DNA of 64,000 bases from Amorphochlora amoebiformis (GCA_054601695.1 BAAHQB010000155.1:124001-188000); one strand, 5' to 3'; numbered from the stretch's first letter, positions 1-22,284 are shown. Notes: a model not told the origin generated them from the sequence alone. A program made the numbers and translations.

Positions 1-17
1 TAACTACAGGAGTAGCC

Positions 18-64
<47 letters not shown>

Positions 65-106
65 ATAATATGCATGTATACCTGAACATTAACTACAGGA
101 GTAGCC

Positions 107-155
<49 letters not shown>

Positions 156-200
156 ATAATATGCATGTATTCCTGAACATTAACTACAGGAGTAGCCACA

Positions 201-239
<39 letters not shown>

Positions 240-275
240 ATATGCATGTATACCTCAACATCAACTACAGGAGCC

Positions 276-334
<59 letters not shown>

Positions 335-351
335 ATAATATGCATGTATAC
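1..351 (-). repeat. tandem copies of an exon 3' edge plus 5' splice site, separated by (TA)n
   Basis: A unit of about 85-100 bp is repeated four times (starting near 1, 81, 171 and 251) before the full exon at 352-419. On the minus strand each unit carries the last bases of that exon (reading VATPVVNVQ), then its splice donor GTATAC, a conserved stretch and a long TA tract. The copy near 251 has lost three bases. Only the 352-419 copy keeps the 5' half of the exon and its acceptor, so the others look like duplicated exon edges inside the downstream intron. Confidence 0.7.
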
Positions 352-3511
<3,160 letters not shown>

Positions 3512-3979
3512 GGTTTGTATCCCGTCTATGCTAAAACGCAGGCGTCAATAATACCGGCGATTATTATACCGCGTCATTTATGGAAATGTTGATGATTAAG
3601 GGGCTTTTGCTTTTCCATGGTTAGCGGTCTTCAGGTGGATTCCTATTGAAAGGTTTTGATCATTAATTATTGATGGCCCAATGATGGGGAGTCTGGAGCC
3701 TTAATATATCAGCTCTCTAAATCTAGTAGATTTCAACAAATGCAAATATTATGCAACAACCCTTTCACCACGCTACAGAGTCCAGAGAATGCATGTCCGA
3801 GAACCCTTAAATTTGCCTCTACCATTCTCCCTCTCCGTTTTCTGGTCACCTCACCTTTTTTCCTGGTCAAGCTCGTCAATCTCCCTCCTATCCGCCAACA
3901 CATTCCCTCGCGACTAATTCTAAAAATATCGAAGAAAAAAAAGGAATTCGGCTACACAATTCGGCGCCGTTCGGCTGAA
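3512..3979. promoter_or_regulatory. shared 5' region between divergent genes
   Basis: This unique, balanced-composition sequence separates the start codon of the Pro/Tyr/Gln-rich gene (minus, 3511) from that of the Ras gene (plus, 3980). It must hold both promoters and 5' leaders. I see no clear TATA box and no copy of the GACACGTGTC box found upstream of other genes here. The 100 bp before the Ras ATG are C/T-rich. Confidence 0.45.
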
Positions 3980-6400
<2,421 letters not shown>

Positions 6401-6598
6401 CTCCAGCAAGCAGCTGAGCCTGCAGGGATTAAGTATAAGTAAATTTTAAATCGTGATCGATTCGTGAATTTCCCATCATAACATAATGATATGTTAGATG
6501 TCTAGTAGTTTATATATATATATATATATATAGATATTATATATATATATATATATATGTATATCTAATATATATGTGCATAGTAATATATACATATA

Positions 6599-6637
<39 letters not shown>

Positions 6638-6792
6638 CTATACATATATCTATATATATATAATTACCGTATACTTGTATGTAAACATATGCGGATACAT
6701 ACAAATACACACACACACACACGTATATATAAATATAAAAATATATATATATATATATAAATATATAAATGTATATATCTATATATATCTAG

Positions 6793-6824
<32 letters not shown>

Positions 6825-6836
6825 ATAAATATATAT

Positions 6837-6881
<45 letters not shown>

Positions 6882-7117
6882 TCAGATTCATATAATATAC
6901 ATACTATGATATGCGTATATATACGTAAATACATACAAACCTACATAAATCACATGTTGCCCCCTCACTCTCGCGTCTGAGTGTAATAATTCTGTCCATC
7001 CCTAACCTGACTCTCTGTGTGACCTGTAACATGATGACATATGTATCATGTACACGGAGGCCCTGACGGGCAAAAGTTTCCAAAAACCCGATTAATTTGC
7101 AGTCATCGTTCTTTTCT
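6401..7117. other. intergenic region between Ras and the coiled-coil gene
   Basis: The first 100 bp are the probable Ras 3' end. From 6510 to 6900 the sequence is TA-rich with short CA runs. From 6940 to 7117 it is unique and should hold the promoter of the next gene. I see no coding exon. Confidence 0.6.
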
Positions 7118-7127
7118 GACACGTGTC
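7118..7127. promoter_or_regulatory. palindromic GACACGTGTC box upstream of the gene at 7219
   Basis: A perfect 10-bp palindrome with a CACGTG core lies 91 bp before the ATG. The same decamer is found just upstream of both scramblase genes. CACGTG cores are typical targets of bHLH and bZIP proteins; a role here is inferred from position and recurrence only. Confidence 0.5.
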
Positions 7128-7218
7128 GGTTGATAGATGTAAACCTTTCTTAAATCTTTTCGGGCTGACAGCAACTATATTTTCTCGGCGCATGGCTGCC
7201 CCAAACGTATAAATCGTA

Positions 7219-9357
<2,139 letters not shown>

Positions 9358-9872
9358 GACTTTCCCGTGCGACATATCTTTGCATCGGTTGCAATCACAC
9401 GCCGTCGGGAGTCCTGAGACTTCGAGCTTGTTTGATCGCCGAGGGTCAATATGTATATCCCGCCGCGAGTTCACGGTGTCCAGTCTGGGTGTCCAGTCTG
9501 AGTGAGTTTGAAGATGATCAAGATGATATTCTTGAATAACCCGGTTAATGGTCTCTCGAGTCTTGATACCATGAGCTGCTTTGAATTTACTATCTACTAG
9601 ATCTATTTACCCAATGTGGCAGCTTGTGATAAACTAGATAAATACATACATCAATACATGCACAGGCAGAAAGCTGTGAATACTAAGCTCATACTAGTGT
9701 CCATCATCTAGATCATACTAAGCATTCAGGTATCAATTGTAAAGTTAATCTTTGTAGATCAATTTCTTAGTCATATAGGGAAAACTTATTGTACAAACGG
9801 TATCTAGATTCCCAATAGAATTCTGACGTATACGATACAGATAAGTGCGTATCTATTGTATGGTCTAGATAT

Positions 9873-9972
9873 CACGCGTTGATATCAACACGTACGTACG
9901 CGTTGATATCGATACGTACGTACGCGATGATATCGATACGTACGTACGCGTTGATATCGATACGTACGTAAA
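9873..9972. repeat. 24-25 bp palindromic tandem repeat, about four copies
   Basis: Four copies of a unit that reads like CGCGTTGATATCGATACGTA follow each other. Each unit contains the palindromes GATATC and ACGTACGT, so the block could fold into hairpins. The first copy has AACACG where the others have GATACG. Confidence 0.85.
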
Positions 9973-10139
9973 CACGTGCGTATAAATATATATATATATA
10001 TATATATATTTGGAACTTGAATGATTCATGTAATGGTCACGGTAAATTTACCCGGTTCGAATGAGAGGCGGATATTTGATATCGTATGCACTTCATAATT
10101 TATGTACATTGAATAATAATTTATAGTATACATACCACA

Positions 10140-10480
10140 AATATTAGGCATACGTACTATATGCCTAGTACATGAGTATTGCTACGTGCCGATACGTACA
10201 TACGTTACATACCGGGCTTCAGCAGCCTGTATCCATTATTACAAATGTTTTCACTAATCAGTTATAATGATCATCGGTATATTGGTAGATGTTTATACGT
10301 TTAAATTCTACAGTTTATATATATTATATTGTATCCGTATATATAGGCATACGTACTGCGTGTACATGAAAGAGTGTCATTCCGACAAATATATTGCGGA
10401 ATGTACGCTAGATACGTACCGGGCCTCAGCAGACTGTATCCAGTATTAAGTGTTTTCACTAATCAATCATTATATATCAT
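10140..10480. repeat. imperfect direct repeat of about 140 bp, two copies about 200 bp apart
   Basis: Both copies hold, in order, GGCATACGTACT, TACATGA, GATACGTAC, ACCGGGC.TCAGCAG, CTGTATCCA.TATTA and GTTTTCACTAATCA. The spacing and order agree while single bases differ, so this looks like an old tandem duplication. Confidence 0.7.
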
Positions 10481-10616
10481 GCAGAATATAGGTATATATA
10501 GATTCACGCGTACGCATACACATAGTTATTTGCATATCTAGTATATTCTATCTCGACTATATACGCGTATATATATATATATCGTTCACAATCATGTTGA
10601 ATACGAAATTCAAATA

Positions 10617-11836
<1,220 letters not shown>

Positions 11837-11892
11837 AATTATTGTAATACATATGTATCCATGTAATATACTATATATATATATACATATAT

Positions 11893-11956
<64 letters not shown>

Positions 11957-11957
11957 T

Positions 11958-12076
<119 letters not shown>

Positions 12077-12102
12077 TAACATATATATATATATATATAT
12101 GC

Positions 12103-12194
<92 letters not shown>

Positions 12195-12264
12195 TAATAT
12201 ATATATATAATATATATATTATATATATATATATATATATTATATTATGTACCTTGTATTTCCA

Positions 12265-12542
12265 TCATTCTTTTGCCGAATTCTGAGAATCCTATATTCA
12301 TATGTATTGGTATATATATATATATATAATATACACATACATATATATATATATATATATACATGTATGTATACATATCCTATACATGTACATGTGTATA
12401 TGTATACATGCCGTATGCATGTATATATATATATATATATATTTTTTATATAATATATTTATTGTATATGTACATATACATTTATAAATGAATGAAAATA
12501 CAAATTGATACATATATATTTATATACACATAACATATATAT

Positions 12543-12575
<33 letters not shown>

Positions 12576-12648
12576 AACATATCTTCATATATATAAATAA
12601 ATAAATATGTATATATATATATATACTTATATACATACATACATACAT

Positions 12649-12687
<39 letters not shown>

Positions 12688-12878
12688 GTAGTCCTGAATA
12701 TGTTTCTCCTCCCTTTCCTTCAACACTCTCGACATTTTTATACTCTTACTATGTCTATATACAATACATGTATATATACATATAATAAGTATAATACATA
12801 TATACATACTTATAATACATACAATATATGTATATATATATATATACTTATATACATACATACATACATACACATATA

Positions 12879-12920
<42 letters not shown>

Positions 12921-13331
12921 GTAGTCCTGAATATGTTTCTCCTCCCTTTCCTTCAACACTCTCGACATTTTCATACTCTTACGATGTCTATATACAATAC
13001 ATGTATACATACATATAATAAGTATAATACATACATACATACATATAATACATACAATAGATGTATACATACATATAATACGTATAATAATACATACATA
13101 CATGCAATACGTATATAATACATGTATACATACATATAAATACGTATAATACATACATACATATAATACGTATAATACATGTAAACATACATACATAATA
13201 CGTATAATACATACATACTCTTCCGATGTCTACATACAATACATGTATACATACATACATAATACGTATAATACATACATACATATAATACGTATAATAC
13301 ATGCATATATATATACATATAATACGTATAG

Positions 13332-13369
<38 letters not shown>

Positions 13370-13397
13370 ATGAATAATATACATATATCTATATTGC

Positions 13398-13440
<43 letters not shown>

Positions 13441-13642
13441 TATGTATATGTTTATATGTATATATGTGTATGTGTATACACATACATATATTAGTACCCT
13501 TTGAGAATATTCCGATAATAATCCGTTTCTTGTGGAGCCGCAGTATTAAGTAAAAGTTGTTGGTGCTAGAATACATATACATATACATATACACATATAT
13601 ACATACATATATAACAATATATTTACACATATGCATACACAT

Positions 13643-13680
<38 letters not shown>

Positions 13681-13851
13681 GTATGTATCTATATATGCTT
13701 ATGTATATACAAATATAAATGTATATATATATATATGTATGTATATAATATATATATATATATGTATGTATATATACATGTATTTGGATATACATAAATT
13801 TATGCATATACACAAACACGCCATACACATATATTTGTATAATATATATAT

Positions 13852-13903
<52 letters not shown>

Positions 13904-13976
13904 GTATATATATATATATTATGTATATGTATATGTACATGCATATAGGTATAGTGCAATAATGTATGTGTATGTC

Positions 13977-14013
<37 letters not shown>

Positions 14014-14043
14014 TTTGAATAAGTGCGTATATAATATATATAT

Positions 14044-14099
<56 letters not shown>

Positions 14100-14189
14100 G
14101 CCTATATACATATAAGTCGGATATATTTCGGTATATTACAATGATGTATGTATATATCATATATATATATATTCATAAGAATAAGTGTG

Positions 14190-14241
<52 letters not shown>

Positions 14242-14518
14242 ACATATAAATTATATATATATATACACACATATATATATATATACATATATGAATATAT
14301 AAATATAAGTCGGATATATATATACATTTAGGTATATTACAATGATGTGTATTTTATTTGAATGATGTGTGTTATACATTGCTAAATACGATGACAAACG
14401 TATACATATTTATATACTTGACAAATGTATACATATTTATATACATGCAAACATATATATAATATATATATATGTATATACACATATATATATATATATA
14501 TAATATTTATACACATAA

Positions 14519-14557
<39 letters not shown>

Positions 14558-14677
14558 TTATACACATATATACATATGTATATATACACATACATATTAT
14601 ATGTATGTATATATACATAATATATTATATATATATATATACATATATACACATATATATATATATACAATATGTGT

Positions 14678-14708
<31 letters not shown>

Positions 14709-14861
14709 GTTTATATCGATAAACACACAAGTATATATACATATATATAAATTTATATACATATATATATATATATATGTATACTATTCATTGTTCTTAC
14801 TAAGTGTTTTGCGTCGAGAGCAGGGGTGTGATTTATCTCAATATTTGCGATTTCCACAAGT
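12265..14861 (-). CDS. unknown charged helical protein, C-terminal part, with a duplicated exon
   Basis: I do not recognise the family. Exons in order: 14801-14861 ([20 protein letters not shown], consensus donor GTAAGA), 13498-13565 ([22 protein letters not shown]), then a 70-nt exon present twice, at 12918-12987 and 12685-12754 ([18 protein letters not shown]), then 12265-12291 with a TGA stop (DSQNSAKE). All phases match when only one 70-nt copy is used; using both would break the frame. The two copies differ at a few codons (HSKSIK versus HRKSMK). A 5' edge of a third copy with its acceptor lies near 13217-13229. The protein looks helical and charged. The start lies further right and was not found; the terminal exon is the weakest part. 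Confidence 0.55.
13000..13330. repeat. ATAC/TACG-type degenerate short repeat
   Basis: Instead of plain TA the interval is made of 'cataca', 'acgtataatac' and similar units in tandem. It separates the partial and full copies of the 70-nt exon and probably arose with their duplication. Confidence 0.6.
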
Positions 14862-14931
14862 CTACGAATATATATATATATATATATATATAAATACATA
14901 CATATATATATATATATATATAAATACATAC

Positions 14932-14964
<33 letters not shown>

Positions 14965-15109
14965 CATATTTGCCTAGAGAAGGGGAGTGATTTATCTCAA
15001 TATTTGCGATTTCAACTAGTCTAGGAATATATATATATATGTATATATTATATATGTATATATATTTGTCGAGAGGAGGTGGGTGAACTTTATGTGTATA
15101 CACAGGTAT

Positions 15110-15161
<52 letters not shown>

Positions 15162-15374
15162 TTACAATCTCAAGAAGTCTACGCATATACACACACATAT
15201 ACACATATGTATATATACACATACATATTTACATATACATGTATATATATATATACATATATATGTATGTATATATTCGTATACACACACACACACACAC
15301 ATACATATATACATATACATATATATATATTTAAGACCAAATATATATATATATATATATGTAGACATATACAT

Positions 15375-15442
<68 letters not shown>

Positions 15443-15500
15443 ATATATATATATATATATATATATAATGTGATCTGAACAAGTCTAATCATACACGTAT
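14801..15500 (-). repeat. tandem degenerating copies of the [11 protein letters not shown] exon
   Basis: The intact exon is 14801-14861. A second copy lies at about 14972-15024 ([17 protein letters not shown]). A third is split by a TA tract: LLEIVT near 15160-15180 and HPPPLDK near 15066-15092. A fragment of a fourth lies near 15478-15497. Each keeps an acceptor, but only the first has a good donor, so the others look like decaying pseudo-exons in the upstream intron. Confidence 0.65.
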
Positions 15501-15538
15501 GCATGCATATATAAAACATATGTATTTGCGATATATCA

Positions 15539-15607
<69 letters not shown>

Positions 15608-15736
15608 GCACAATACATATATCTCTCTCTATATATATATATTATATTTATATATATATATATATATATGTAAATATATGACATATATATATATATATAT
15701 ATACCCATTATTCCCGGCCGCTCCTGTGCTCTAACG

Positions 15737-15840
15737 TTACGGTTAGGGTTAGGGTTAGGGTTAGGGTTAGGATTAGGGTTAGGGTTAGGATTAGGGTTTG
15801 GGTTAAGGTTGGAAATTGGGGTTAGGGTTAGGGTAACGCT
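15737..15840 (+). repeat. interstitial telomeric array, TTAGGG on plus
   Basis: About a dozen TTAGGG units with a few variants (GATTAGGG, TTTGGG). Degenerate TTAGGG-like text continues to about 15950 and again at 16100-16400. It is bounded on both sides by ordinary sequence and is not a chromosome end. Confidence 0.9.
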
Positions 15841-16517
15841 TAGTTACCCCAAGGGGTAGTGTAAACATACGATTATTCAGCAAATCAGCCCTAGGGCCAT
15901 TGATTCTGCTTTTGGGTTTGTACCAGGTTTAGGGTTTACGTTAGGGTTAGGCTTATGAAGCAATATGTATATCGATATCTTTCTTTTTTTTAATTTGTCG
16001 GCAAAAAAAGGCCCGGTGGCTATCTAGCTCAATCCTAAGATCTCGTATATCTTCTTTCAATTCTAGTCGTATGTTGTGTGTGTGTGTGTGTGTTAGTGTG
16101 GGTTTGTGGTCAGGTTAGGGTTGGGGTTGGGTAAATGTATATATATCATACATATATATACATATATATGTATATATATATACATACATAAATATAACTA
16201 TATATATATATATATCAATATATATATATATATATATACATTTATTTGAGTTCAGTTAAGATTAGAAGGGTTATGAGCCATTTTGGGTCGAGATTGGGTT
16301 TGATTAGGGTTAGTGAGGGCGATAGGGATAGGGTTTTTGGGGGTTAGGATTAGAGTGAGATTTGATGTATTATTAAATCCTTGGGGATGTATATATGTGT
16401 GCATGATATATATGTACATATATGTGTGTATTATATATATATATACATATGTAAATATATATATTATATACATATATTATATATGTGAATATATATATTT
16501 ATATATATACACATACC

Positions 16518-16595
<78 letters not shown>

Positions 16596-16612
16596 ATATT
16601 ACATTTCCTGTA

Positions 16613-16830
16613 TAGAAGCGAGGGAAACATCTGTTAAGTTAAATATGCTTACACACACACACGCATATATATATATATGTTATATGTCCATATATACATA
16701 TATATGTTAATATGTATATATATATATATGTGTATATATATATATGTATATATATATGTATATATATATATATAAATTACATTAGCACACTAATAAAAGC
16801 GAGGAATACATCCATTAAGTTAAACATGCT

Positions 16831-16865
<35 letters not shown>

Positions 16866-16934
16866 CATTAGCACACTGTATAGAAGCGAGGAATACATCC
16901 GTTGAGTTAAATATGCGCTCTGGAAGCATCTCTG
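16613..16934 (+). other. candidate exon with two extra 5'-edge copies
   Basis: The complete copy is 16884-16934, after the acceptor TATAG and before a GTTTAA donor; it reads [17 protein letters not shown]. Two upstream copies, near 16615-16650 and 16798-16832, carry only the first half ([11 protein letters not shown] and [10 protein letters not shown]) and then fall into CA/TA repeats. The frame is preserved in all three. The exon ends with one spare base (G) that matches the phase of the 29-nt exon repeated at 18.1-18.7 kb. Confidence 0.45.
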
Positions 16935-17102
16935 GTTTAAACCTATATACATATATGTGTATAATATTGTATATATATTATATTATACATATATATTATA
17001 CTATATATATATATATATATTTACATCATTTAAGCAGTCCATGTATTATATACATATATACGTACACAATAAAAAAACACACACATATATAATATATATA
17101 TA

Positions 17103-17139
<37 letters not shown>

Positions 17140-17476
17140 TATATTTACATACATATATGTATATACCAAGTATAATTATCTACTTGTTATCTAAATACGT
17201 ACACATACGCAATTGTTTCCAAAACAATGAGTATGCATGCACTCACTCACATAAACCACCTCAAAAAATTGGAAAAACAGGCAAATTCACTTTAAAAAAT
17301 ATGAAAAATTAAGGTAAAATCTCCGTGACACGTGGCAAGGTAGAGAGAGAGAGATGAAAGGAAGATTATACAAATTTTCCTTAAAAAACGCTAAAACCTT
17401 GGGGTGCGTAGCGAAGAGAAGAGAAATGGGTCATTTAGGTAAATTGTCCAAAAGACTGCTATATAAAAGTATAGAT

Positions 17477-17724
17477 TTACCTTAGAAAATCCCTAGGACA
17501 CGTGGCGAAGAGGAGGGATCCATTTTCAACTCTTGACTCTATACTGGGGTTAAATCCTGCCAATATATACATATATATTATATATATAATATTTACATAT
17601 GTATTTGTATACATGTATATATGTATACATTTAAATGTTTCTACCTTTATATACGTAATAGACATACATGTAAAATATATATATGCAACATATATTTGTA
17701 CGTATGTATACATATATAAATATA

Positions 17725-17756
<32 letters not shown>

Positions 17757-17762
17757 GTTGTG

Positions 17763-17831
<69 letters not shown>

Positions 17832-17943
17832 GTATATATATTTATATTTTATGTATCTCCACCGGGCACTTCCCGGCACTACCCGATATAATTGGCAAGG
17901 TAATCTCCGAGCAATCTCCGGGATCTCTAGTGATCTCGGGCAT
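17477..17943 (-). CDS. possible short two-exon gene
   Basis: Exon 1, 17883-17943, begins [20 protein letters not shown] and uses a GTAGTG donor. Exon 2, 17477-17556, follows a CAG acceptor in the right phase and reads [20 protein letters not shown] before TAA. The product would be 46 residues with no family I know. It may instead be two exons of a longer gene. CACGTGGC boxes lie at 17497-17506, inside exon 2, and at about 17327-17336. Confidence 0.35.
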
Positions 17944-18043
17944 GCCTATCACAATACTGTCACACTGTATAGATACCTATCTGTCACGCAAGTCTAACTA
18001 TGCTTATTGTAACGATGCATTAACAATGTATATACCTAAATAA

Positions 18044-18074
<31 letters not shown>

Positions 18075-18097
18075 CGTGACCTTTTTGGATTCCAAAG

Positions 18098-18198
18098 GAA
18101 GCCAGGAAATTTCTGAAATTTCTGAAGTATATAGATGTGGATATATATATGAATAGATATAAAAGTAATATGTATTTGATATGTATATATGTAAATAT

Positions 18199-18232
<34 letters not shown>

Positions 18233-18376
18233 ATATGGATGTATATATATATACATAGATTTCATAGGAAGCCAGGAAATGACCAAAGTTTCGGAAGTAC
18301 TAGATGTAGATGTATATGAATAGATATATAAATATTATGTATTTGATATGTATATATGTGCACATATATATGTAAG

Positions 18377-18448
<72 letters not shown>

Positions 18449-18576
18449 GATTCCATAGGAAGCCAGGAAATGACCAAAGTTTCGGAAGTACTAGATGTGG
18501 ATATATATATGAATAGATATATATAAATATTATCTATTTGATATGTATATATGTACATATATATATATGTAAGTTT

Positions 18577-18607
<31 letters not shown>

Positions 18608-18667
18608 CATATGTATATAATATATATTGATTCCATAGGAAGCCAGGAAATGACCAAAGTTTCTGAA
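18098..18667 (+). repeat. four tandem copies of a 29-nt exon with splice sites
   Basis: The 29-nt element occurs at 18098-18126, 18268-18296, 18459-18487 and 18639-18667, in units of 170-190 bp filled with TA. Each copy has AG before it and GTACTA or GTATAT after it, and reads SQEMTKVSE (first copy SQEISEISE). Since 29 is not a multiple of 3, including two adjacent copies would shift the frame. Confidence 0.6.
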
Positions 18668-18809
18668 GTATATAGATGTAGACCTATATGAATAAATATA
18701 TAAATATTATGTATTTATATGTATATATATTATATATATATGCACACATATGTGCACATCTGTAAACAAACTGTAACTATATGAATGTACATATACATGT
18801 ATATACATA

Positions 18810-18849
<40 letters not shown>

Positions 18850-19038
18850 CATTGCAAATAAAATCCACAGAAGTAAGATTATGTAATATACATGCATACA
18901 TACATATACATACGTATACATACACTATATATATATATACATACTACATATATATATATATATCCCTCTCACACACACCATATATAATAATAATATACAA
19001 ATATACACACACATATATATATATATACATATATGTAA

Positions 19039-19064
<26 letters not shown>

Positions 19065-19070
<6 letters not shown>

Positions 19071-19126
19071 GATAGGCATATAGCATCTTGACGAGCCCGT
19101 GATCTGGCATATCTTTCCTTCATCCT
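19065..19126 (-). other. isolated candidate exon
   Basis: A 62-nt island with acceptor (AATAG) and donor (GTATAT) on the minus strand. Two frames are open: DEGKICQITGSSRCYMPITK and MKERYARSRARQDAICLSQR. I cannot tell which is used or to which gene it belongs. Confidence 0.35.
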
Positions 19127-19144
19127 CTATTATATAATACATAT

Positions 19145-19179
<35 letters not shown>

Positions 19180-19745
19180 AACATATATCTAATATACTTA
19201 TATACTTCTACACGAATATGTAGTAAATAAATACACACACATTCTCCTAAAAAGCTTAGAATTCGATTTCAGGGTTGGGTGTCGCACAAAGAGACAAGAA
19301 AAACTGTAGACATTACAGCTGTATAGTATAGGGAATCATAAGAGGGTTAGCATTATAGGATCAGATAATTCGGCATGTCTTGTTCCGAGGACCATTGAGT
19401 CAGTTAGGGTTATAGATTAGGTTATGAGATGATAAATGTCAGGGTTAATGATTATGTAGGATTACGGATTATATTAGGGCTGGATATGTAATAGTAGAAT
19501 TAGGGTAAGATTGTGAGACAAGCGTGGGATTTTTAGTTGTTTATATCAACAATAAATATATTAAATATATATATATATATATGTATATATATATGTATAT
19601 ATGTATATATCTATATATAATATATATATTCGTCCGCATAGTCTAGTGAATCTCCCTGAATAAACAACCATGTATTATATAATGTATGTATATGTATATA
19701 TATATATAATATATATATGTATATATATATGTGTGTATATATGCA

Positions 19746-19814
<69 letters not shown>

Positions 19815-19838
19815 ATATATATATGTATGCATACATAC

Positions 19839-19870
<32 letters not shown>

Positions 19871-19984
19871 ATATTTATATATGTATATATATATATATAT
19901 ATGTATGTATACATACTAGTATTATGGTTATATTAGCGTTATTAAATGCAGATTAGGGATAATATGACGCATAGAATAAGCATT

Positions 19985-20560
19985 AGGAATAGGTTATGAG
20001 ACACATTCACGTCATCTATGAATAGGTTATGAGATACATTCACGGCATCTAGAAATAGGCTATGAGATACATTCACGGCATCTAGAAATAGGCTATGAGA
20101 TACATTCACGGCATTTAGGAATAGGTTATGAGATATATTCACGGCATCTAGGAATAGGTTATGAGATACATTTACGGCATTTAGGAAGAGGTTATGAGAT
20201 ACATTCACGGCATCTAGAAATATGCTAAGAGATCCATTCTAGGAATAGGTTATGAGATACATTCACGGCATCTACGAATAGGTTATGAGATACATTTACA
20301 TCTAGGAATAGGTTATGAGATACATTCACGGCATCTAGGAATAGGCTATGAGATACATTTACATCTAGGAATAGGTTATGAGATACATTTACGGCATCTA
20401 CGAATAGGTTATGAGATATATTTAAGGCATCTAGGAAACGGTTATGAGATACATTCACGGCATCTACAAATAGATTATGAGATACATTTACGGCTTCTAG
20501 GAATAGGTTATGAGATACATTCACGGCATCTACGAATAGGTTATGAGATACATTTACGGC
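19985..20560 (-). repeat. 33-bp minisatellite encoding an 11-residue repeat
   Basis: Seventeen units of the pattern 'aataggttatgagatacattcacggcat'-type DNA read [11 protein letters not shown] on the minus strand. Ten units (20225-20556) are in one open frame. Two of them are 30 bp, an in-frame loss of one residue. An 8-base deletion in the tenth unit shifts the frame and creates a stop; seven more units (to about 19985) are open in a different frame. Confidence 0.85.
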
Positions 20561-20897
20561 ATCCTCGAGTTCGTCTAAGGTTATGAATCCAAATCTTCGG
20601 GTGATTTCGAAGACTTTTGTTCTGTATATATGTTATTACATATGCATATGGGTATATATTTTCAAAAATGTACATATATATATGTATTATATATATATAT
20701 ATTATATATATATTAGATATATTATATAAACATATATTATATCTAATATACACGTTAATTTCATTACGGTAGAAGGTTTTACATATGTTATATGTATACT
20801 TGTATATAAACTGTATATATATATATATATGTGTGTGTGTACATATGATAAATGCATATATATATTATATATATACATATATATATATATATGTATA

Positions 20898-20938
<41 letters not shown>

Positions 20939-21029
20939 TATATACACATATATATATATTAAGTTCATTACGGTAGAAGGGTTTCAGTTTGGTTGACAGC
21001 TGTAGAGTTCAGTTCTTTTACCATCTAAT

Positions 21030-21060
<31 letters not shown>

Positions 21061-21068
21061 AATATATA

Positions 21069-21117
<49 letters not shown>

Positions 21118-21671
21118 ACAGGGTTCACCCCTAGGACCGTCCGATAGATGGGATGCTCTCAAAGCTCAGAAATACATCCCAAACTGAATCTATCACTTGC
21201 TTTTAATACTGAGGTCTGAAATTTGTTCTATTTCTTAGAATTTTTTTAGAATTTCTAAGAAATTTCTAAATTTCTTAGAAATTTCTTTTGACTTCTTTCG
21301 CTAAGTAAGTGAGAATTATGGGATGATTGCTGATTTATTCCATTAAAATCTTTTTAGAAGCAAAGAAATTCATTCTTGGCAGTGAGTAAATTTCTGCATC
21401 GAATTGAATAATATCATACTTCTGAACATAAATTTGCCCTATATCTACGTGTATATATGTGTATGTATATATCTACAGTTTTAATATGTATATACATATT
21501 TTTTTTTATATATATATATATATAGGTATATGTATATATATGTATATGTATGTATGTATCAATACATAGATATCTCTACAAGGAATGTGTCATAAGTATG
21601 TATATATCTATTTATATAGCTATATGTTGAAAACATATATAGATATATGTACATACAGACCCTTTCATCTT

Positions 21672-21710
<39 letters not shown>

Positions 21711-21762
21711 TGTGTATACACACATATTTACATATATACACACATATATATAATATATATGT

Positions 21763-21800
<38 letters not shown>

Positions 21801-21908
21801 AATATATAACACATATATATATATATCTATATAATATATATAGATATTTATATTATATATATTACGTAAGACGTGCATGTTCCTATGTATGATACTCATT
21901 ACACGTAG

Positions 21909-21968
<60 letters not shown>

Positions 21969-22039
21969 CATATGAAAATATATACCTTTTTATAGTCTTC
22001 TAGAGGATTGGAATTCTGATTTTGATAGTAATCCTCCAT
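20225..22039 (-). CDS. small protein ending in ten 11-residue repeats
   Basis: I do not recognise the family. Exon 1, 21986-22039, starts [18 protein letters not shown] and has a GTATAT donor. Exon 2, 20972-21024, reads [17 protein letters not shown] and ends with a GTAATG donor. Exon 3, 20225-20621, continues in phase with [20 protein letters not shown] and runs straight into the repeat array. Total 167 residues. The repeat consensus is [NVSHNLF(L/V)DAV], which is amphipathic; short beta or helical stacking is possible. The stop at 20225-20227 is made by an 8-bp deletion, so the ancestral protein was probably longer. The acidic microexon-like island at about 21667-21678 (EDER) could be an extra exon. 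The exon 2 3' edge is partly duplicated near 20757-20780. Confidence 0.6.
21120..21440. other. unique intronic island with inverted TTTCTAAGAAA-like motifs
   Basis: The island lies within intron 1 of the minus-strand gene above. Between 21230 and 21290 it holds overlapping inverted repeats of the form TTCTTAGAAATTTC. No reading frame here connects in phase with the neighbouring exons. Confidence 0.4.
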
Positions 22040-22041
22040 CC

Positions 22042-22093
<52 letters not shown>

Positions 22094-22146
22094 GTGTGTG
22101 TGCGTGTATAAATGTAATATGTATATATGTATATATACTTCATATG

Positions 22147-22184
<38 letters not shown>

Positions 22185-22284
22185 TACATATATCTGTGAG
22201 GGTTTGTGAGTTATTGAATATGTATTTTATATTCATGCATATATATTCATACATATATATATATATATATATAGAAGATATAAT

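Larger units (their letters stand above)
9358..10616. other. unique intergenic sequence without a supported gene
   Basis: This is 3' flank for two converging genes: the coiled-coil gene ending at 9357 and a possible minus-strand gene ending at 10617. It is not TA microsatellite, apart from short tracts near 9986-10010 and 10566-10582. It holds two repeats listed separately. I see no long open frame. Confidence 0.5.

Noticed and set aside
19985-20560. CRISPR-like array (regular repeats); also 62697-63650
   Set aside because: The first is a contiguous minisatellite without spacers and the second has TA tracts as spacers in a eukaryotic, exon-like context.
21235-21290. Heat-shock-element-like inverted repeats (TTCTTAGAAATTTC words)
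   Set aside because: The GAA/TTC spacing is irregular and the site lies inside an intron; it looks like local AT-rich slippage.
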